Shown here: positions 57,517 through 64,000 of the stretch, piece after piece | How the letters are laid out: every line of letters begins with the position of its first letter | Numbering within the stretch: position 1 is the first letter of the stretch | Assembly (NCBI RefSeq): GCF_000499385.1 | Contig: NW_013654583.1 | Coordinates: 1 to 64,000 of the forward strand | From: Eimeria necatrix | Taxonomy: Eukaryota; Apicomplexa; Conoidasida; Eucoccidiorida; Eimeriidae | Direction: 5' to 3' | DNA: 64,000 nt | Translations under genes and position numbers: made by a program | Notes under the pieces: generated by a model | The model's input: the letters and a program-made list of their open reading frames with translations, nothing else | The model's database searches: none | Told to the model about the DNA's origin: nothing

Positions 57517-60456
57517 ATGGAACCGCGACGTACGAGTGGTAGTTCTGCTGATTCGCGTTCGCTGAGCGTGTCGTCGGACTCAGATGCCTTGGATGAGCCA
57601 ACTGTATTGGAAGAAGCGCGCCAAGGTTCCGCTGCCGCAAACGCACCGCGTACAGCGAAGGGGAGAAGCAGAATCAACTCGATTCGGTCAAAGACTTTTC
57701 AGCGGCCTGCCTCACGAAGTCCCAACCATGTCGCTCCTCGTTCTAACCGCGGCGTGCTTACCAGCGGCTCGCGGCTGCTCGGCTCTGCAGACGCAGTCAG
57801 TGAAGGCGGACTTTTCAGACGCGGGCTTTCTTCTGGTCGCCGGCCAACTCGAGTTTCATTCGTGGATGAGCAGGACAAACTTGCTGCAACGTCGAGCAGC
57901 TCCGAGTCATCTTCTCGCCCAAGAATAGATTTTACTATAAGCAGGCAATCTAAAGAACCGACTGAACAACCGGCTGCACCTCAACCTGACATGAAGGCTC
58001 GCATTGCTTGTCGAGCACTAGCTATTGCGAACGCAAACAGAAACGTGGCTGCAATAGCTGCAGAGAAGCAGGCCCTTGACGATACAGAGAGTCCAGCGAT
58101 TGATGCGGTGGAAATGGAGATCGACAACCTAAACCATCAGTTACGGGATGTCAAAGACTCTCTCCATAAACACTGTTTGACGATCCTCAATTCCTTGGTT
58201 GGGGACAAGTGGACCATCGACACCAGCGGTTAGGCTGTGCAGAGTGCACACAATAGGACACAATAAGACACAGCCACTTTTTCTGTCTGTAGCACGCACA
58301 GTAGTTGTATTCTTTGCATTTGCATATTCCTTTGTTCACGGACTGGTGAGTGTGTGGCGCACTTGCTTGCAGATACGTTGGCCAAGCGTATGCTACGACC
58401 GTCCAAGTGGTCGACCGCAAGCCAGGTTCAAAAAGAAGTCCATCAAGCGAACGAGGACAAGCAGACCTGGTTTGGACCGTCAGCAATTGACGTCTTTGGA
58501 GACAGCTTGGTGATTGAAGAGAAAAATCCCTATCGCATCGTAGGGGTATTTGCCCGCAGGTATCAGGACACGAGACAGCGGATCCCCTACTTGGATGATT
58601 TGGTCTGCTCTGGAGTTCTTCCGTGCATCCAGCACCTCGAGCCGCCAGTCGGCCGACCGCAGCTACTACAGGCTCCGCTGGAACCCTTATCACCCATTAA
58701 GGCTTTTCCAGACAGAGGATCGCTGCCGCCGTCCAAGCTATCACGAAATAGTGCTGACCCAAATGACGCGAACATGGGCTCTGCAGAGCGGATTTCTCGA
58801 CGTGACTTACCATCCCACAGCAGAGGATCTCACTTTCGAGTCGCGTCCATGCCTGCCCCTCCGCGTGCTCCTTGGGGCATAGCAAAGCAAGTAATGAAAA
58901 ATCGCAAGGGTGCCTGCTGCGTTGCGCAGTGCCCGGTGCCGTGTTCACGCTACGTCTGTGTCCTTCCACCGGTGAACTATACACGAAGCTCGGCACCGGC
59001 AAGCTACGCCACAGTCAACATAGAGAACAATAACATGAGGATCCCAAGTCGCCTTGTCGACTATCTGGATAAAAACTGTGTGGCAGTCGAAAGGCCCTCC
59101 TGGGACAAGAGCAGCACGAGGAAGCACACCAAGGTTAAATACACCGACTCCAGACGTTCCCGATCATCGACGCAATCTGATGACACGGATTCAAGTTGGG
59201 GAGAAGATGGAGCTGATAAAGACGGGGCCTGGGGTTCCGGAACATGCGAAATTCCTCCCATGCTCCCTACTTCCATCGCAAGTGGCCTACCTCAATTTTT
59301 TAGAAGAGAAGTTGGCAACCGTTGGTTGCCTACATTGTTCACCGACGCAGACATCCGAATCTCGGAGTACTGGAAGCTTGAGAACATGAAAAACAGGGAG
59401 AAGGCGGCATGGGTTTTCCAAGGGACTCATGCAGAACCCAAGCCTGTAAGCAAGCTATTCCTTAGATATGTCATATCCATAGGAGACCCACATTGTGTGT
59501 CCACTCCGTCGTAATCTAATTTTTCGGCGCGTTGTTCTTCTTGTGTTGCAATTTCAGTATCCATGGGAAGAAGTGCCGCTGGAAGGTAGGCCACTCTCCC
59601 GCAAAGAGATTGCGCAACAACGCAAGGACGCAAAATCACGGCGGCACATTAGCCGCGATGCAGAACGCTTGCTGCGAGGCGTCGCACAGAGCACGACCTG
59701 GGATGGCGAAGCAAGTGCGTCGCAGCGGTGTAGAAGCAGTCTTACAATCCAGCACTCCACACGCACACAATGGCGCATTCGTTCTCCAGCTGTGGACCAC
59801 AGCCCGGTGCAAAATGGCTTCCATAGGTACATTGATATGCCCGGTCTACGAAGTGTCAGGCGTATACGCTAGCCGAATTTTTAGGCCTCACAGCGTGCGC
59901 GATTGGGCATTTTTTCGCCTTCTCTCGATAGGCGTGGAAACGCATGCTGGGACTTTCCACCGAAGTAGCTTTAGTGCAGCAATGCGTGTGGCTGCTTTTT
60001 GGGAAGCATTGCAGCCCTACTGGAATGCAAACACCTCGCGAATTCTTGAGGTGGCACTTTTCAAATGGCTGTCAAAGTCGTTTGTGTTTACAATTCATCG
60101 TGTTTGAATTGCAGTACTCCTCAGCAGAAGCCCAACCCTCGCTGAGTGTACAGTCTCCTACAGCACCCACAGTGCATTCAGAAACGTTGAAAGCTTCTAG
60201 AGCTGTGCAACATTTAGGCCACGTGGTGCCGAACTGCGTCTTTGGACGAGCAGCTGCGTGGGGTTCCAAAAACAGTTCTGTTCAGGCGATACGAATAAGT
60301 CGCGCAAGCCAAAAGGAACCTTTTCTGGCTTCCGTCAACTTCGCCCGCCGTCAACACGTATCTACTGACAGATTTTTTTCAACTGGTGCAGTGCGTCCGA
60401 TAAGTGCAGAGCATCGAACTGAGATGGTCACGCCTGTTCAGGAAGAGACTGTCTGA
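57517..60456 (+). CDS. Large hypothetical protein, four exons
   Basis: Exons 57517-58228 (ATG), 58373-59445 and 59558 to about 59826 or 59855 join in phase; a last exon from about 60112 to TGA at 60456 is open and reads SLSVQSPTAPTVHSETLKAS. The total is about 810 residues. The first exon is Ser/Arg/Ala-rich and probably disordered, ending in a helical stretch (AVEMEIDNLNHQLRDVKDSL). Exon 2 has a more globular part (SAIDVFGDSLVIEEKNPYRI; GVFARRYQDTRQRIPYLDDL) and acidic Ser/Asp-rich sequence. Exon 3 is basic (SRKEIAQQRKDAKSRRHISR). No domain was recognised. If the GTACAT donor at 59827 is used, the protein would stop early in exon 4. It is probably a conserved coccidian protein, an inference from its size and clean splice sites only. 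Confidence 0.74.
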
Positions 60457-60724
60457 GCCGAACACGCAGTCCCCACCAAGCCATCTTATGTCTCTAGGCC
60501 AAATCACCTTCACGACTGATTCCCCGGAAATGTAACATGGAAAATTCTTCGTGAAGCGTTTTTTGCTGTCATGTAGCCAGTTGTCCGCCACCTCGCGTTT
60601 TTCGCCTGCTTTCCCAGCAGCAAATCACACTGCTGTAAATATTTCTGCCCTCCGTGTCTATTGCGTCAGTTCGCAACGAAAGTTGTGTTCTTGCAGACAA
60701 ACTCATGTACCGGTCTTCGTTCGT

Positions 60725-62115
60725 TCAGTCTACTTTTTGTTTTCCACAATGAGTCCTTGGCACCGGGCAAACAAAGTATGTCGCACACAAAGCTGCCAAC
60801 ACGTCTGCTGATCCATTGAGTATGAAGCACAAGAGATCGAGCCGAGATCCCGCCACCAAGGCAGCAAAAGACATCCCCAGCATTGGGCCACCTGAACACA
60901 GCAGATACAAAATAGCCGTACTGAAGGCAAGCAACATCGACTGTTTAGTGCTGCTGCTGACTGTTTCTCCAAAAATAACCTAAGTCCTGCTTAACTTACC
61001 GACAATCCTGCAAAAAGGAAGACCAGCAAGGACGGCAAGGAGAAGCACTGCCAAGTTTATTCGTTTTGCATGTCTCAGTTCCAAATAGAAAGCGGCGGAG
61101 GTGACGACTGAACTGACCAAATAGACGATGAAGCAGAGCAAAAACTCCACCAGAAACGTATCAAGTAATAGGCTTATGGAACGAAAAGTCTCCATGGGAG
61201 AGAATGACAGCAGCACATTCTGCAGGTTTTGCAAAAATGGATCAAAAATCTTTGGGCACCAACCCACAACGGCAACTGCTGCAGTTTGTACGTGCGAGGC
61301 AACAAGAACGCTTTGTTCATCCGTCAACACCGCATTCAGAATATCTATACCTATCGACGGCGTCAACGCCCCGTCACTTCTCACTCGACGAAACAACTCG
61401 TGAGGAAGAGGCAGGACTCCGCTGAATGGATTTAATGGACTGAAGGCAGCTATGACTAGACCGACGGTTACAGCCCCAAGGAGTCCCGACGCACCACCAA
61501 GGAACCATTGCCCTGAATAAGACAATGGATTCGTGTTGAGCTGACGTGGTTTCGCAGAATGGGTAATGGAACTTTAAGCAGTTTGTACGGCACTGGAACG
61601 CTCCTAAAACGCTGTAATAAAAGGCCTCACGAGGCGACAAGTTTTGACAATGCAGCGTTCGCAGACTTACATTTTTTAGCGGAATGCAAAGATGACCCGT
61701 GTGTTTCTTTAAATTGCTTCTCTTGCGCTGCCTCCATGAAGGCAGAGCATGCATCTCCAGTACAGTCAACACCAAGCACTTCCATCCACGTCGCGTTCGC
61801 TACGAACACAGTGAGAACGGTCAATGCATCGGAGCTCCACCGGCTAAATGGAGTGGTCTTGCCCAGAATAGGTATTAGCAGTGCTGGCAGGAATGCAATG
61901 TACGCGTGAAACGCGATGCTGGCAGCATAATTTCTAAAGAAGTAAGCTGCGGCACGCTTCAGGCTGATGAGCTTGTCCGTGCTTGACCCAGCCAAGACAC
62001 TGTCACCCGATGCCTCAGCTCCTGCGGAAACACTAGCTTCCATGCCATGCGGAGGTGGGTAGACTGGATGGTGTTTCGTGTTCCTTCGCTTCCTTTTTGG
62101 TTTCTTCAAATCCAT
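60725..62115 (-). CDS. Polytopic membrane protein resembling an aquaporin without NPA boxes
   Basis: Three exons in phase: 61671-62115 (ATG at 62115), 61000-61512 and 60725-60960 (TGA), about 397 residues. The N terminus is basic (MDLKKPKRKRRNTKHH) and cytosolic in character. About six to eight hydrophobic segments follow, including NYAASIAFHAYIAFLPALLI, FLGGASGLLGAVTVGLVIAA, FLVEFLLCFIVYLVSSVVTS, INLAVLLLAVLAGLPF and LAFSTAILYLLCSGGPMLGM. The spacing resembles the major intrinsic protein family. GASGLLGAVTVGL matches the usual GAHLNPAVTLGL stretch with NPA replaced by LGA, and GPMLGMSFAALV sits where the second NPA box would be. Splice junctions are strong (AAT|GTAAGT, TCG|GTAAGT). The family assignment is tentative; another multi-pass transporter is possible. 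Confidence 0.7.
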
Positions 62116-64000
62116 TGTCGCTCAACACTGCTGGAAAGTACAATCTCCAAGGAAGAGAAGTTGCCCCCAGAATAAAGCCCAGTTACTTGGAGAAGATTTC
62201 CGTCTGAATGATTTATCCTGTGAAAACACTTCGCTATAGGCGTATTTCATGTAACCGAGGAACTACCGCGGGTGCGAATTCGACAAAACTCTGCTGATCG
62301 CCTCACGACCTCTACCTATCCTAGTGAGGCAGTCTAACAATCAAAAAGGCAGTGCAGAATAAAGACGTACTAAGCGCAAATTAAGAGGTGTACGGCTTTA
62401 TCATTCCCAACTTTCTTGTCGTCCTGGAACCGTCCAGGAGGAAAGGACGGACCACTTGATCTGATGTGGAGACACAGCCGACCCCATTGTCGATTTTGTC
62501 TCACCCAAATCTTGTTATTTAAAAAGAAAATAGTGCTTTTTCCGCAGTGAGGGTCGTTGGGAAAGGCATATTTAGAGACAGTAATTGGTTATGCGCAGTC
62601 GCACTGGCCTTTCATAATCAGGCCCATAACCAGGCCACAGCCAAAATTGATGAGCACCAGTGGAGGCTTTTAGCTATCTGTGGCATAGAGATTAACTATT
62701 AAATTGCATGCAGTCTACCTACTACGGTTTGTGAACGTTCCCTACCACAAGTTGCTGCAGCTGGCGCAGAGACCGTCTTGCCGCCTATGGCAGGGCATGG
62801 GCTTGAGCCGAGCAACCTCATGGATCGCACAAAATGCTACTTACAGGTACCAGATCTAACTTTGAATATTCCAGTCCTGCTATGGAGAGGCTTCCAGGGA
62901 AAGAGCTACCCTATATTGCTGCTATACTGCTCATGAAGCAAGCGGCTTAATAGGCCCTCTGCAGTTTCCAGCTAATGTTCCCCATTGGCCTCTCCTCTAG
63001 CGCATCATGCGACAAAGGTGTTATCCCATTACATTCACGAAGCAATGAGCGCTCTTTGAAGTCATTTCACTTACAGTTTCAAGCAGCGTGGCCCTTTGGG
63101 CCTAAAGTATTACGGGACCGTTGCGGGCGTTCGGTAGGGTGATCCTTTCGCTAATAAACTCGCGCAGCATGGTTTAAGCGTTACAACTCCTTTAATGCAG
63201 CTAGAAGGAGCTAGATGAAGCGACTGAAGCAAAAAGAGAAGGTCATTCTCTCTGTGCTCCAGGAAGGGAACGTACTGCGTGTGCTTGAGAAGATGTACCT
63301 CCCGCTACTCCTTTGCGTACGGCTCACGACAGTTTTCACCGCTTTTGCTCCAAAGGCTTCTTATAAGGACTAGATGCAGCTTTTCATTATAATCACCTCT
63401 CCAGGCAAACGCCACGGGCAGGAGTGACATTGTCAAAGTCTCATCACACGAATAGATTTGCAGCATCGTTATTGTACACCTTATGATAGCTGTACACGGC
63501 TACAGCCACTGTTTGCCTGAGCACTGGAAACGGTTACAGAGATGACAGGCTTGGATAGACCCTGTGAGCTTTGCATTCAGCGCTGCGTTTTGTGGCAGGC
63601 AGCTACCCTATATAACTGGTGGAACCCTTGCGCATTCAGCGCATTCAAGCAATGTTATTGCTAGTGATGCTTGGTGCGGAAGAATATTGGGAGCTACCGG
63701 CATTTGATCTTTACGTACGCTAAGCTGGGCCTGGTACTAGTGAAGTGGGGTTTGTTCGGGGATGTCTCAGTTGCCCAAACAGCACATTACGAAACAGGAG
63801 CCCCCACACAGGCAGTCACAGAAGAAGTGCGAAGCGTGTGCCTTTATAGGCGGATATGCACCTCCGTAACAAGCAGGCGATAAAAGCTGCAAAGAGGTCG
63901 CAAACGGAGTGCTCACACAGCGCAGTCAGCGGAAACTTTGTAATCCCAGGAAACAGAACAACAGACGGCAGGGTTCAAGTAGACGAATAGGCTGCATAGG
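62116..64000. other. Repeat-poor terminal stretch
   Basis: No supported gene. The only frame of note (63671-63883, +) starts at GTG and has no motif. The first part should include the promoter of the minus-strand membrane-protein gene. No tRNA, rRNA or repeat recognised. Confidence 0.45.

Noticed and set aside
34724..64000. tRNA or rRNA genes
   Set aside because: No T-loop GTTCRANNC with matching acceptor stem and no rRNA-like segment was recognised on either strand by eye; a dedicated scan would be decisive.
1..64000. Transposons, integrated viruses or bacterial insertions
   Set aside because: No reverse transcriptase, transposase, capsid or integrase motif was seen in any frame; repeats are all short tandem types.

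Overview
The window looks like nuclear DNA of an apicomplexan coccidian, most probably an Eimeria (E. tenella-like) chromosome. The signs are dense CAG/CTG tracts read as Ala, Gln, Ser or Leu runs, many interstitial TTTAGGG (telomere-type) blocks, many short introns, and a sharp change from repeat-rich to repeat-poor sequence. Species is inferred from this texture and from protein resemblance; no search was run.

Repeat-rich half (1 to about 34.7 kb). Despite the repeats it carries real multi-exon genes, rebuilt exon by exon with compatible splice phases. On the minus strand they are a CDKL-type protein kinase (5' part only; runs off the left edge), a clathrin adaptor sigma subunit (AP-1-like), a pentatricopeptide-repeat protein, a gene with a possible S1/OB-like end, a 3'-5' exonuclease-domain protein, a Cdc14-type phosphatase and an RlmI-like RNA methyltransferase with a targeting-type N terminus. 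One unrecognised four-exon gene (22778-24129) is on the plus strand, and a second Ala/Gln/Pro-rich plus-strand gene is possible at 13.9-17.5 kb. Most repeats (telomere-like heptamers, CAG, TGCATGCA, the palindrome GGTGTACGTACACC, GGGGCCCC, AGCTAGC) lie in the introns, often within a few bases of the splice sites.

Repeat-poor half (about 34.9-64 kb). It holds a single-exon protein kinase (38028-40571, +), a neutral-sphingomyelinase-like protein whose catalytic residues all appear replaced (41659-43927, -), an EF-hand protein of about ten exons (48753-53240, +), a small three-exon gene (55522-56060, -), a large unrecognised protein (57517-60456, +) and a polytopic membrane protein resembling an aquaporin without NPA boxes (60725-62115, -). 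Long gaps between these have only weak coding hints.

The genes do not form one pathway; neighbours look functionally unrelated, as is normal for a eukaryotic chromosome. The points most worth a second look are the dead-looking phosphodiesterase, the NPA-less aquaporin-like protein, the recurring GC-AG introns, and the intronic GGTGTACGTACACC palindrome family.
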